DNA from: Clostridiales bacterium | GTDB taxonomy: Bacteria; Bacillota; Clostridia; Lachnospirales; Lachnospiraceae | Length of the DNA stretch: 6,342 nt | Assembly (NCBI GenBank): GCA_019418195.1 | Contig: DYCJ01000026.1 | Location: 11,090-17,431, forward strand | Direction: 5' to 3' | Part shown: one piece after another, positions 1 to 6,342 of the stretch | Numbering within the stretch: the stretch's first letter is position 1 | Layout: the number at the start of each line of letters is the position of its first letter | Made by a program: the position numbers and the translations under genes | Notes under the pieces: generated by a model | What the model was told of the DNA's origin: nothing | What the model saw: only the letters and a program-made list of their open reading frames with translations | The model's database searches: none

Positions 1-619
1 AGAGGATAGCCATGATCTCAGAAGCAACTGTGATCACGAAATGGTCCTCACGTACCATGCCGTCCGTTTTATTGCCAAGACCAACTACGATATTTCGCAG
101 TACGCGGTCATTCATATCGAGACATCTTTTCCAGACAACCTGTCTTGGATCGATCTTTAAAGCATTGCCCTGCTGAATATGATTGTCCAGCATAGCCGCC
201 AGCAGATTGTTCGCAGAAGTGATCGCATGGAAATCTCCGGTAAAATGGAGATTCAGGTCATCCATCGGTACAACCTGTGCATATCCGCCTCCGGCTGCTC
301 CGCCTTTAATACCGAAGCACGGCCCGAGAGACGGCTCACGCAGTGCGATCAGCGCTTTTTTATTCATTTTCGCCATCGCCTGTCCCAGACCGACAGTCGT
401 TGTCGTCTTCCCCTCTCCTGCGGGTGTAGGATTGATAGCTGTGACAAGGACCAGTTTTCCATCCTTGTTGTCTTTGATCTTCTCCCACAGATCATCAGAA
501 AGTTTTGCTTTATACTTTCCATAGAATTCCAGGTCATCCTCCTGGATCCCTATTGTTGCAGCGACATCTCTGATGTGCTCCAGTTTCGCTTCCTGTGCGA
601 TTTCAATATCTGTTTTCAT
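1..619 (-). CDS. fhs: Formate-tetrahydrofolate ligase, N-terminal 206 residues (partial at window edge)
   Basis: Formate-tetrahydrofolate ligase (10-formyl-THF synthetase) makes 10-formyl-THF from formate, THF and ATP in the cytoplasm. It feeds purine and formyl-Met synthesis and, in acetogens, the methyl branch of the Wood-Ljungdahl pathway. The reading frame is open from the ATG at 619 to the left edge, so the C-terminal part is missing (the family is usually about 555 residues). Visible features are a P-loop, PAGEGKTTT (about residues 66-74), the family signature [11 protein letters not shown] (103-113), the conserved HFTGDFHAI stretch (125-133), and the start of the second signature, VASEIMAIL (198-206), at the edge. 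The start has an AGGAGG at 627-632, 7 bases upstream. It follows ftsK by 28 bases with no terminator, so it is probably cotranscribed. The family call is very secure. Whether the host is an acetogen cannot be judged here. Confidence 0.97.
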   Translation of the reverse strand, partial: MKTDIEIAQEAKLEHIRDVAATIGIQEDDLEFYGKYKAKLSDDLWEKIKDNKDGKLVLVTAINPTPAGEGKTTTTVGLGQAMAKMNKKALIALREPSLGPCFGIKGGAAGGGYAQVVPMDDLNLHFTGDFHAITSANNLLAAMLDNHIQQGNALKIDPRQVVWKRCLDMNDRVLRNIVVGLGNKTDGMVREDHFVITVASEIMAIL

Positions 620-647
620 GACGCTTCCTCCTCTTTTCTTCTGTAAT

Positions 648-3125
648 CTATTGGCTGCTGTTGAGATACTCCTCAAACTCTTCTTTAGTCATCAGCACTT
701 TACGCGGTTTTGTTCCTTCTTCCGGACCGACAACCCCTGCTTCCGCAAGCTGGTCCATGATCCTCGCCGCGCGGTTAAATCCGATCTTAAACATCCTCTG
801 CAGCATTCCGATGGATGCCTTTTCCTTATCTATGATGAGCTTTCCTGCTTCGACAAAATATGTATCTTTGTCATCTCCGCCCTCGCCGGAAACTGCAGTA
901 CCTGCAGATGGCATATTCATATTCATATGTTCTTCCAGCTCGTCATTATAATCCGTATTTGCATTGTTGCTGATCAGATAATCAACTACATTCTGAACCT
1001 CTTTGTCTGACACAAAGGAGCCTTGTACGCGGACAGGCTTTGGATAACCTGACGGATAAAAAAGCATGTCACCTTTGCCCAACAGTTTTTCAGCACCGTT
1101 CATATCGATGATCGTCCTGGAGTCCACACCGGAAGTTACTGAAAACGCAATTCTGGACGGCATATTTGCCTTGATCAGGCCGGTAATGACATTGACAGAA
1201 GGTCTCTGGGTCGCAACAACGAGATGCAGCCCGGCAGCTCTGGCCAGCTGTGCCAAACGGCAGATGGCTCCTTCTACTTCTCCCGGGGCCACCATCATAA
1301 GATCTGCAAGCTCGTCTATGATGATAACGATCTGCGGGAGTTTCTTCTTTATTTCCTCACCGGTTTCCCCTTTTTCAACTTTTGCATTGAATCCTTTCAG
1401 ATCCCTTACGTTATAGTCTGCAAACAGTTTATAACGTTTCTCCATTTCAACTACAGCCCAGTTCAGAGCGCCTGCGGCTTTCTTCGGATCTGTTACGACA
1501 GGGATCATCAGGTGCGGTATCCCGTTATATACACTCAACTCAACAACTTTAGGATCCACAAGGATCAGCTTCACCGAATCTGGATCCGCTTTATATATAA
1601 TGCTCATGATCAGAGTATTGATACACACTGATTTACCGGACCCCGTGGCGCCCGCAACAAGCAGATGTGGCATTTTTGCTATATCGGCAACAACAACCTT
1701 CCCGGCGATATCTTTGCCTACTGCAAACGTGATCGGTGATGCACTCACCTTAAATTCTTTCGATTCCAGAAGATCCCGGAGCATCACTGCTGTATTCTCT
1801 TTGTTGGGCACTTCGATGCCGACTGCCGCTTTACCGGGTATAGGCGCTTCGATCCTAAGATCGGCGACAGCAAGATTCAGCTTGATATCATCAGCAAGAC
1901 CTACGATCCTGCTCACTTTGACCCCCTGGTCAGGCTGCAGCTCATACCGCGTAACAGACGGACCGCAGCTTGCATTTGTCACATGGACTCCGACGCCGAA
2001 GTTCTGCAGTGTCTGCTCGAGTTTCAATGCAGTGGCGCGGAGATGGCTGTCCGAATCGCCGCCGCTCTTCTTACCATGTTTCAACAGGCTGAGAGGAGGC
2101 GTGTGATAAACCGGCAGCTCCTTTTCCTGCTCTTTTTCCACGGCAGCCGCCACATTCTCTGTCTCAGCAGAAACTTCGGCCGCTTCCTTTGCTTTGCTGC
2201 GGCGTTTTGTTATTTTTTCAGTTTCAGCCGGTGCTTCTTCAAAAGGAATATCCTGAGGCTCCGCGCGATTGATCACAAAACTATCCGCCGCAGAAGATTG
2301 AGGGATCTCATTTTCCGGCATTTCCTCCGGTATGAGTTCATATACATCAGGCGACTTTCTCCTGCCGGTTCTTTTCCCATTTCCCGCAGCCGCTTCTTCT
2401 CCCAGTGTAGTTGCAAAAGAGACGCCTGATACTTTATGATCGCTTCTTCTGCCAGCCTGTTTCTTATCGTTCTCCTGCCGGAGTCTGGCAGACTTCTGCC
2501 TCTCTTCTCTTTCTTTTGCACGGATCACGGCAGTCTCCTGATGCTTCTTTTTTGCTTCTTCATATGCCTTGCGGCTCTGCCGGCCGATGGGGGCCAGAAG
2601 TGATTTCTCCGTAATAAGGATCAGACAGATCACAGAAAGGATCACCAGTACAACATATGTTCCGATCACGCCGATCAGAGGACACAGCAGACTGATCAGG
2701 CATCCTCCTGTAAGCCCGCCTGCATTCCTGTGCTCACTGGCAGCCTGATAATAAGAAATCAGAGAGGCACCCGGAGTATATGAGTTGAAGATCAGTTCAA
2801 GGATTGCCGTGATAAACAGAAACAGCAGCACCGCAGCACCGATCTTTATATATGCATGCGCATTGCCTTTATTAGACACAAAAAATGCAGTCACTGCAAA
2901 TAAGATAAAGGGCAGCAGGTATGCCATAAAACCAAACAGCCCGAAAAATACGGATGATACCGCCTCCCCAACGATTCCTCCGATTCCGAAATTACTGAGC
3001 ACGAGCAGAATGCATACTGCAAGCGCTGCAAGTATGATGATTTCTCCCCGAAGTTCTGTATTCTGCTGTCCTTTCTTTGGTCTGCTTTTTGAGTTTTTAC
3101 GGCCTTTTGTCGATTTAGCAGCCAT
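648..3125 (-). CDS. ftsK: DNA translocase FtsK/SpoIIIE, 825 aa
   Basis: This is a membrane-anchored, ATP-driven hexameric motor that pumps double-stranded DNA through the division septum or, in spore formers, into the forespore. I use the ATG at 3125, which has AAGGGGG 6 bases upstream. The ATG nine codons earlier (3152) has no ribosome binding site. After a Lys/Arg-rich N-terminus come about four membrane segments (roughly residues 28-50, 56-84, 94-114, 146-172). A charged, low-complexity linker rich in Glu, Lys and Ala follows (about 173-335), then the motor. The motor carries Walker A GATGSGKS (492-499), Walker B IVIIIDE (599-605) and [10 protein letters not shown] (634-643). The C-terminal gamma winged helix (about 760-825, with [19 protein letters not shown]) reads polar DNA signals in this family. 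Size and four-segment anchor resemble SpoIIIE and Gram-positive FtsK more than the long E. coli FtsK. The sequence alone does not separate a division role from a sporulation role. Confidence 0.97.
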   Translation of the reverse strand: MAAKSTKGRKNSKSRPKKGQQNTELRGEIIILAALAVCILLVLSNFGIGGIVGEAVSSVFFGLFGFMAYLLPFILFAVTAFFVSNKGNAHAYIKIGAAVLLFLFITAILELIFNSYTPGASLISYYQAASEHRNAGGLTGGCLISLLCPLIGVIGTYVVLVILSVICLILITEKSLLAPIGRQSRKAYEEAKKKHQETAVIRAKEREERQKSARLRQENDKKQAGRRSDHKVSGVSFATTLGEEAAAGNGKRTGRRKSPDVYELIPEEMPENEIPQSSAADSFVINRAEPQDIPFEEAPAETEKITKRRSKAKEAAEVSAETENVAAAVEKEQEKELPVYHTPPLSLLKHGKKSGGDSDSHLRATALKLEQTLQNFGVGVHVTNASCGPSVTRYELQPDQGVKVSRIVGLADDIKLNLAVADLRIEAPIPGKAAVGIEVPNKENTAVMLRDLLESKEFKVSASPITFAVGKDIAGKVVVADIAKMPHLLVAGATGSGKSVCINTLIMSIIYKADPDSVKLILVDPKVVELSVYNGIPHLMIPVVTDPKKAAGALNWAVVEMEKRYKLFADYNVRDLKGFNAKVEKGETGEEIKKKLPQIVIIIDELADLMMVAPGEVEGAICRLAQLARAAGLHLVVATQRPSVNVITGLIKANMPSRIAFSVTSGVDSRTIIDMNGAEKLLGKGDMLFYPSGYPKPVRVQGSFVSDKEVQNVVDYLISNNANTDYNDELEEHMNMNMPSAGTAVSGEGGDDKDTYFVEAGKLIIDKEKASIGMLQRMFKIGFNRAARIMDQLAEAGVVGPEEGTKPRKVLMTKEEFEEYLNSSQ

Positions 3126-3131
3126 ATAATT

Positions 3132-3138
3132 CCCCCTT
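3132..3138 (-). promoter_or_regulatory. Ribosome binding site that fixes the ftsK start
   Basis: On the minus strand AAGGGGG lies 6 bases before the ATG at 3125. No purine-rich match precedes the upstream in-frame ATG at 3152, so the nine extra N-terminal codons (MFKLLRGNY) are probably untranslated leader. Confidence 0.8.
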
Positions 3139-3150
3139 AGTAATTTAAAC

Positions 3151-3166
3151 ATACTATATCTAGTAT
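3151..3166. repeat. Small perfect inverted repeat in the ftsK leader (6-base arms, 4-base centre)
   Basis: ATACTA (3151-3156) and TAGTAT (3161-3166) are exact reverse complements around a 4-base centre. The dyad overlaps the candidate -10 box and expected start point of the ftsK promoter, so it could be an operator half-site pair. It is equally compatible with chance, because an AT-rich 6-base arm is weak evidence. Confidence 0.3.
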
Positions 3167-3190
3167 ATCATCATTTGGAAGGCGTGTCAT
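3162..3190 (-). promoter_or_regulatory. Candidate housekeeping-type promoter for ftsK
   Basis: Reading the minus strand, ATGACA (3185-3190, 5 of 6 to the TTGACA consensus) is separated by exactly 17 bases from TATACT (3162-3167, 5 of 6 to TATAAT). The -35 box lies in the last codons of the tepA-like gene. The predicted start near 3155 would give a leader of about 30 bases that ends in the ftsK ribosome binding site. This could give ftsK and fhs transcription independent of the tepA-like gene. It was recognised by eye only. Confidence 0.45.
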
Positions 3191-3893
3191 CACATTTTTT
3201 CTTCTCCCGGATCAGCTCATGGAGTTTCCGGAATGCATCACTAATACCGCCGACTTCATCGATCAGCCCCTCCCGGACGGCCTCCTCCCCTTCCAGCATC
3301 GTTCCCACATCTTTGACAAGCTGGGTAGAGTCCAGCATCAGTTCCAGAAGGCGCTCCTGTGTGATCTTTGAATGTGATGAAATAAAGCGGGCGATCCGGT
3401 CCTGTGTTTTCTCCATATTGCGATAGCTCTGGATCACGCCTATGAACATTCCGGTAGATCTTACAGGGTGAACGATCATTGTACCTGTGGGGACAATAAA
3501 GGAATAATCCGCTGAGACTGCAAGCGGACCGCCGATCGAATGGCTGCCGCCAAGTACAAGAGAAACCGTCGGCTTGCTGAGCGACGCGATCATCTCTGCG
3601 ATTGCGAGGCCGGCCTCCACGTCACCGCCCAGTGTATTGAGCAGGACAAGAACGCCCTCCGTCTTATCATCTTCTTCCGCTTCCGCGAGTCTGGGCAGGA
3701 GATGCTCATATTTTGTAGCTTTTGTATTCCCTGAGACTGCTTCGTGCCCCTCGATTTCACCAATGATCGTCAAAAGCTGTATCCCGTGTTTTGAATGTCC
3801 GTTGCCGAGATCCAGAGTCCCCATCTCCCGGATCTCAGTATTTTCTTCGTTTCTTTCTTTTTGAGCGGAATCCTGCGTCTGCTCTTTTTCCAT
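3171..3893 (-). CDS. tepA: TepA-type ClpP-fold serine peptidase, 240 aa
   Basis: This is a ClpP-superfamily (S14-like) protein of the YmfB/TepA group, named translocation-enhancing protein in Bacillus subtilis, where the gene also lies just upstream of spoIIIE. The N-terminus (1-37) is hydrophilic and charged, with no signal peptide or membrane segment, so a cytoplasmic location is likely. The fold core includes LLTIIGEIEGH (40-50), TKYEHLLP (60-67), GVLVLLNTLGGDVEAGLAIAE (80-100) and SKPTVSLVLGGSHSIGGP (106-123). By alignment to ClpP from memory, Ser119 in HSIGG matches the nucleophile, His142 in MIVHPVR the catalytic His, and Asp195 in VKDVGT is a plausible third member, with a small gap. 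A C-terminal EAVREGLIDEVGG (204-216) matches the ClpP ending. The ATG at 3893 has AGGAGG (3903-3908) 9 bases upstream. The gene is followed by ftsK after 45 bases. It is not a housekeeping ClpP: the Ser region differs from the usual ASMG form. The native substrate is unknown. Confidence 0.9.
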   Translation of the reverse strand: MEKEQTQDSAQKERNEENTEIREMGTLDLGNGHSKHGIQLLTIIGEIEGHEAVSGNTKATKYEHLLPRLAEAEEDDKTEGVLVLLNTLGGDVEAGLAIAEMIASLSKPTVSLVLGGSHSIGGPLAVSADYSFIVPTGTMIVHPVRSTGMFIGVIQSYRNMEKTQDRIARFISSHSKITQERLLELMLDSTQLVKDVGTMLEGEEAVREGLIDEVGGISDAFRKLHELIREKKKCDDTPSK

Positions 3894-3973
3894 TTTAAGA
3901 TACCTCCTCTTTTTCCTGCCTATTATTGACAGCTTCCGTTTTTCTTAGATTAGTATTGAGGAAGTACAGTCAT

Positions 3974-4002
3974 ATTATACAAAAAAATGGCACGGATGCA
4001 AA
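3974..4002 (-). promoter_or_regulatory. Candidate promoter for the tepA-like gene, overlapping the metY terminator
   Basis: The minus strand has a perfect TATAAT at 3974-3979 with TTTGCA (4 of 6 to TTGACA) at 3997-4002, spacer 17. The -35 and spacer lie inside the terminator hairpin and its T-run. Transcription would start near 3967, leaving a leader of about 75 bases before the ATG at 3893. I saw no riboswitch-like fold in that leader. The -10 is strong; the -35 is weak. Confidence 0.5.
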
Positions 4003-4023
4003 TTGTATACATCCATACCATTT
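3981..4023 (-). terminator. Rho-independent terminator after metY
   Basis: On the minus strand the two arms 4010-4023 and 3985-3998 can form a 14-base-pair stem with two G-U pairs and no mismatches, around an 11-base loop (3999-4009). One more A-T pair is possible at the base. The stem is followed directly by seven T residues (complement of 3981-3987). It starts 5 bases after the metY stop codon at 4029. The opposite direction has only a broken T tract (TTTTAAATTT), so it is mainly a minus-strand terminator. Confidence 0.9.
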
Positions 4024-4028
4024 TAAAT

Positions 4029-5303
4029 TTACTTCAATGCCTGCTCGACATCGGCAATGATATCCTCTACATTTTCAATTCCCACGCTGAAACGGATCAG
4101 ATCCGGCTGTACGCCTGCTTCGAGGAGTTCCTGCTCGTTCATCTGGCGGTGTGTATGGCTTGCCGGGTGGAGTACGCAGCTTCTGGCATCAGCTACATGG
4201 GTCACGATTGCAACCAGTTTCAGCTTATCCATCATTTCGACAGCTGCATCTCTGCCGCCTTTCAACCCGAATGTCAGCACTCCGCAGGTTCCGTCCGGCA
4301 TATATTTCTGCGCGAGATCATAGTACTTGTCTCCTGGAAGTGAAGGATAGCTTACCCATGCGACTTTCTCATGGTTCTTCAGATACTCGGCAACTTTCAG
4401 AGCATTCTCGCAGTGGCGGGGCATCCTAAGATGCAGCGTCTCAAGTCCGATATTCAAAAGGAATGCATTCTGCGGTGACTGGATGGAACCAAGATCACGC
4501 ATCAGCTGTGCAGTTGCCTTTGTGATATATGCTCCTTTTCCAAATTTTTGTGTGTAAACAATCCCATGATATGTCTCATCCGGTGTAGTGAGGCCCGGGA
4601 ATTTCTCAGCATTAGCTTCCCAGTCAAAATTACCGCTGTCTACGATAGCTCCGCCCACACATGCAGCATGTCCGTCCATATATTTTGTAGTGGAATGCGT
4701 AACAATATCCGCGCCCCATTCAAACGGACGGCAGTTGATCGGTGTGGCAAACGTATTGTCCACGATAAACGGTACCCCGTGTGCATGGGCAGCTTTAGCA
4801 AATTTTTCAAAATCAAGCACGACCAGCGCCGGGTTTGCGATTGATTCGCCGAATACGGCTTTCGTATTATCCTGGAACGCTGCTTCCAGTTCTTCTTCCG
4901 TGCAGTCCGGGTCCACAAACGTAGCGTCTACGCCCATCTTTTTGATCGTATGTGCATAGAGATTATATGTACCGCCATAAAGGGCTGAAGCACATACGAT
5001 ATGGTCGCCGGCCTGGGCAATGTTCATGATAGCATAGAAATTTGCCGCCTGACCGGAGGAAGTCAGCATTGCTGCCACTCCGCCTTCAAGGTCGCAGATC
5101 TTTGCAGCCACGGCATCATTGGTCGGATTCTGAAGTCTTGTATAGAAATATCCGGATTCCTCCAGGTCAAACAGACGTCCCATCTGCTCGCTGCTCGTAT
5201 ACCGGAATGTGGTGCTCTGATAGATCGGAAGCACTCTTGGTTCTCCGTTGCCCGGTTCATATCCTGACTGTATACACTTTGTCTCAATCCTGTAATCACT
5301 CAT
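4029..5303 (-). CDS. metY: O-acetylhomoserine sulfhydrylase (PLP-dependent), 424 aa
   Basis: This Cys/Met-metabolism PLP enzyme forms homocysteine from O-acetylhomoserine and sulfide in the cytoplasm, the direct sulfhydrylation route to methionine. Length fits MetY-type enzymes (about 425). Visible family features are YFYTRLQNPT (52-61, Tyr and Arg that contact PLP phosphate from the neighbouring subunit), SSGQAA (82-87), LYGGTY (108-113, stacking Tyr109), VDNTFATP (181-188, Asp182 at the PLP ring nitrogen), and THSTTKYMDGH (202-212) with PLP lysine Lys207. Substrate-binding regions are DARSCVLHPASHTH (372-385) and IRFSVGIE (403-410). The ATG at 5303 has AGGAGG (5314-5319) 10 bases upstream. 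It begins 21 bases after the CFI-box gene and is last in its unit. No S-box or T-box is visible directly before it. The exact acyl substrate (acetyl versus succinyl) and any gamma-lyase activity are inferred from overall resemblance. Confidence 0.92.
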   Translation of the reverse strand: MSDYRIETKCIQSGYEPGNGEPRVLPIYQSTTFRYTSSEQMGRLFDLEESGYFYTRLQNPTNDAVAAKICDLEGGVAAMLTSSGQAANFYAIMNIAQAGDHIVCASALYGGTYNLYAHTIKKMGVDATFVDPDCTEEELEAAFQDNTKAVFGESIANPALVVLDFEKFAKAAHAHGVPFIVDNTFATPINCRPFEWGADIVTHSTTKYMDGHAACVGGAIVDSGNFDWEANAEKFPGLTTPDETYHGIVYTQKFGKGAYITKATAQLMRDLGSIQSPQNAFLLNIGLETLHLRMPRHCENALKVAEYLKNHEKVAWVSYPSLPGDKYYDLAQKYMPDGTCGVLTFGLKGGRDAAVEMMDKLKLVAIVTHVADARSCVLHPASHTHRQMNEQELLEAGVQPDLIRFSVGIENVEDIIADVEQALK

Positions 5304-5324
5304 CTGTCTGTTTCCTCCTGTATT

Positions 5325-6077
5325 TTATGAATATAAATATTTCTTTTCGAGACTGCGCACCATGGTGACATACAGCTCTTTGCACTCTTCCTTCTTATCC
5401 TCCTCGATCAGACGGATACACGGACTCAGATATTCATCCCAGATTCCCTGATAGATTTCATCTGCTCCGTCCTCCCTGTCGATGCGTTTTACAATGGTCG
5501 GAGCAATATTATAATACTCTTTGACAATACGGCGCCCTTCCTCTGTTTCTGACAGATAGCCGTCACGGTATGCCCTCAATGCAGCAAGTTCATAACAGTC
5601 GTCAGGTTTGTGCATGCTCCGGCACACTGCGGTTGTAATATAACAGAAAATCCCTTTCTTAAATCCGCCTTTGATACTCTCATAGGTAGAATGGCCGATC
5701 TTATACTCCGGCATCTTTTCATTCCACAGCTCTACCATGCGCTCTGTAAGGTCTTTTGCCTGAAGAGAGGGGATTTCTCCCATAAGCGGAACAAAATATG
5801 ACACCATATTCATCTTATGATCAAGGGCTTTTAAGTCTCTCTTTCTCTTGGAACTGATCTGATCCAGTTCTCCACAGACATATTCCGGAATGCAGGCAGC
5901 GATACGTTCTGCCCCGTCATCCGTTCTGTCACAGACGTCCGCCGCCTCCTGCAGCAGATCTGCATAGTTTGATCTGAGAGAATCCATATACTTTGCATAA
6001 CTGGACTTGTGGAATTCATAATCCAAGGTCAGAATGTATAGTTTTCTGAGCTTCTCCAGCAGTCTGTCTGTATCCAT
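5325..6077 (-). CDS. Uncharacterised CFI-box domain protein, 250 aa
   Basis: I recognise no named gene. The C-terminal part matches the pattern of the CFI-box C-terminal domain, a module of unknown function: CYITTAVC (145-152), KPDDCYEL (157-164), LRAYRDGYL (167-175), a Gly-Arg (181-182), and YYNIAPTIVKRI (188-199). This resembles the usual CFI-x-TA, LR-x-FRD and YY-x-x-SP elements. Residues 1-140 look soluble and mostly helical, rich in Leu, Lys, Glu and Asp, with no signal peptide or membrane segment. Cys145, Cys152 and Cys161 could bind metal or form a redox site, but nothing proves it. I chose the ATG at 6077 because AGAGGA (6084-6089) sits 6 bases upstream. Longer in-frame starts at 6095 and 6128 overlap yebC and lack such a site. 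It lies 10 bases after yebC and 21 before metY, so it is almost certainly cotranscribed with them. Confidence 0.8.
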   Translation of the reverse strand: MDTDRLLEKLRKLYILTLDYEFHKSSYAKYMDSLRSNYADLLQEAADVCDRTDDGAERIAACIPEYVCGELDQISSKRKRDLKALDHKMNMVSYFVPLMGEIPSLQAKDLTERMVELWNEKMPEYKIGHSTYESIKGGFKKGIFCYITTAVCRSMHKPDDCYELAALRAYRDGYLSETEEGRRIVKEYYNIAPTIVKRIDREDGADEIYQGIWDEYLSPCIRLIEEDKKEECKELYVTMVRSLEKKYLYS

Positions 6078-6083
6078 ATCGAT

Positions 6084-6089
6084 TCCTCT
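6084..6089 (-). promoter_or_regulatory. Ribosome binding site of the CFI-box gene, overlapping the yebC stop
   Basis: AGAGGA on the minus strand starts inside the TAG stop of yebC (6088-6090) and ends 6 bases before the ATG at 6077. This decides the start over the in-frame ATGs at 6095 and 6128. The overlap suggests that translation of the two genes is coupled. Confidence 0.7.
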
Positions 6090-6342
6090 ATTCATTCCAG
6101 TTATGGTATACGTCCTGTACGTCGTCATCCTCTTCGAGAAGATCCAGTGTCTTCTGGATGTTCTTGATGTCCTCCTCTGATGTGAGCTCCACGTATGTCT
6201 GCGGGATCATCGTCACCTCGGCCTGTGCCATTGCAATGCCTTCTTCTTCAAGTTTCAGGCGCACATCACTGAACGTATCAGGATCGGTAAGGATCTCGTA
6301 GCTTTCCTCATCCTCGTTGAAATCCTCAGCGCCGGCATCCAG
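6088..6342 (-). CDS. yebC: YebC/PmpR family protein, C-terminal 84 residues (partial at window edge)
   Basis: This is the C-terminal end of a YebC/PmpR/TACO1 family protein; the family is usually about 240-250 residues, so roughly two thirds lie beyond the right edge. Members were annotated as transcriptional regulators; later work on some of them points to a role in translation, relieving ribosome stalling at proline runs. The frame is open from the edge and ends at the TAG at 6088. Typical features are LDAGAEDF at the edge, EDEESYEILTDPDTF, IAMAQAEVTMIPQTYVEL, and the characteristic ending LLEEDDDVQDVYHNWNE. It is first in the visible part of a unit with the CFI-box gene and metY. Its own promoter is not in the window. 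Confidence 0.93.
   Translation of the reverse strand: MDAGAEDFNEDEESYEILTDPDTFSDVRLKLEEEGIAMAQAEVTMIPQTYVELTSEEDIKNIQKTLDLLEEDDDVQDVYHNWNE

Noticed and set aside
179..646. Plus-strand open frames over the fhs region
   Set aside because: They are antisense shadows of a clearly conserved fhs frame, show Cys/Phe/Arg-rich composition without known motifs, and lack good ribosome binding sites.
1600..2106. Plus-strand 168-codon open frame opposite the ftsK motor
   Set aside because: It lies wholly antisense to Walker A and the beta domain of FtsK, its composition follows the complementary codons, and no start signal is seen.
3126..3152. Nine-codon N-terminal extension of FtsK from the ATG at 3152
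   Set aside because: No ribosome binding site precedes 3152, while AAGGGGG is well placed before the ATG at 3125.
3894..3970. Possible structured leader or riboswitch before the tepA-like gene
   Set aside because: Only a weak 5-base CTTCC/GGAAG pairing could be found; no known riboswitch core or antiterminator pair is visible.
5324..5337. Small AT-rich dyad TTTAT-GAAT-ATAAA at the end of the CFI-box gene as a terminator or metY promoter element
   Set aside because: Arms are only 5 A/T pairs with no T-run, and no acceptable -35 is found 16-18 bases before a TAAAAT-like -10, so it is most likely chance.
6078..6128. Longer N-terminus of the CFI-box protein overlapping yebC
   Set aside because: The 6095 and 6128 starts lie in the yebC coding region without a matching ribosome binding site, while 6077 has one at ideal spacing.
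1..6342. Mobile element, CRISPR array, tRNA or rRNA
   Set aside because: No transposase or integrase motifs, no regularly spaced direct repeats, no tRNA-like cloverleaf, and nearly all bases are accounted for by six conserved chromosomal genes.

Overview
The window reads as ordinary chromosomal DNA from a Gram-positive anaerobe of the class Clostridia, most likely family Lachnospiraceae. This is an inference from protein flavour and gene order: a YebC/PmpR protein beside an O-acetylhomoserine sulfhydrylase, a TepA-type ClpP-like protein directly before an FtsK/SpoIIIE translocase, and formate-tetrahydrofolate ligase. Strong AGGAGG-type ribosome binding sites fit the same origin. Species cannot be named from this sequence alone.

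All six genes lie on the minus strand, so transcription runs from high to low coordinates. In that order they are: the 3' end of yebC (cut by the right edge), an uncharacterised CFI-box protein, a complete metY-type sulfhydrylase, a strong intrinsic terminator, a complete TepA/ClpP-like protein, a complete ftsK/spoIIIE, and the 5' third of fhs (cut by the left edge). Coding density is very high. The longest gap is about 135 bases (3894-4028) and holds a terminator and an overlapping promoter. I see no convincing gene on the plus strand and no RNA gene, mobile element, CRISPR array or long repeat.

The layout suggests two transcription units. Unit 1 is yebC, CFI-box gene, metY: gaps of 10 and 21 bases, ended by a hairpin 5 bases after the metY stop. 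Unit 2 is tepA-like, ftsK, fhs: gaps of 45 and 28 bases with no terminator between them. Its likely promoter has a consensus TATAAT directly after the metY terminator, and a second candidate promoter sits at the end of the tepA-like gene just before ftsK. The genes do not form one obvious pathway. They cover translation support (YebC), methionine/cysteine sulfur assimilation (MetY), chromosome translocation at the septum or in sporulation (FtsK/SpoIIIE), a ClpP-fold peptidase, and one-carbon metabolism (Fhs).

I did not find a clear new multi-gene system. The least understood item is the CFI-box protein between yebC and metY. Two start sites were moved in from the longest open frame using ribosome binding sites (ftsK to 3125, CFI-box gene to 6077).
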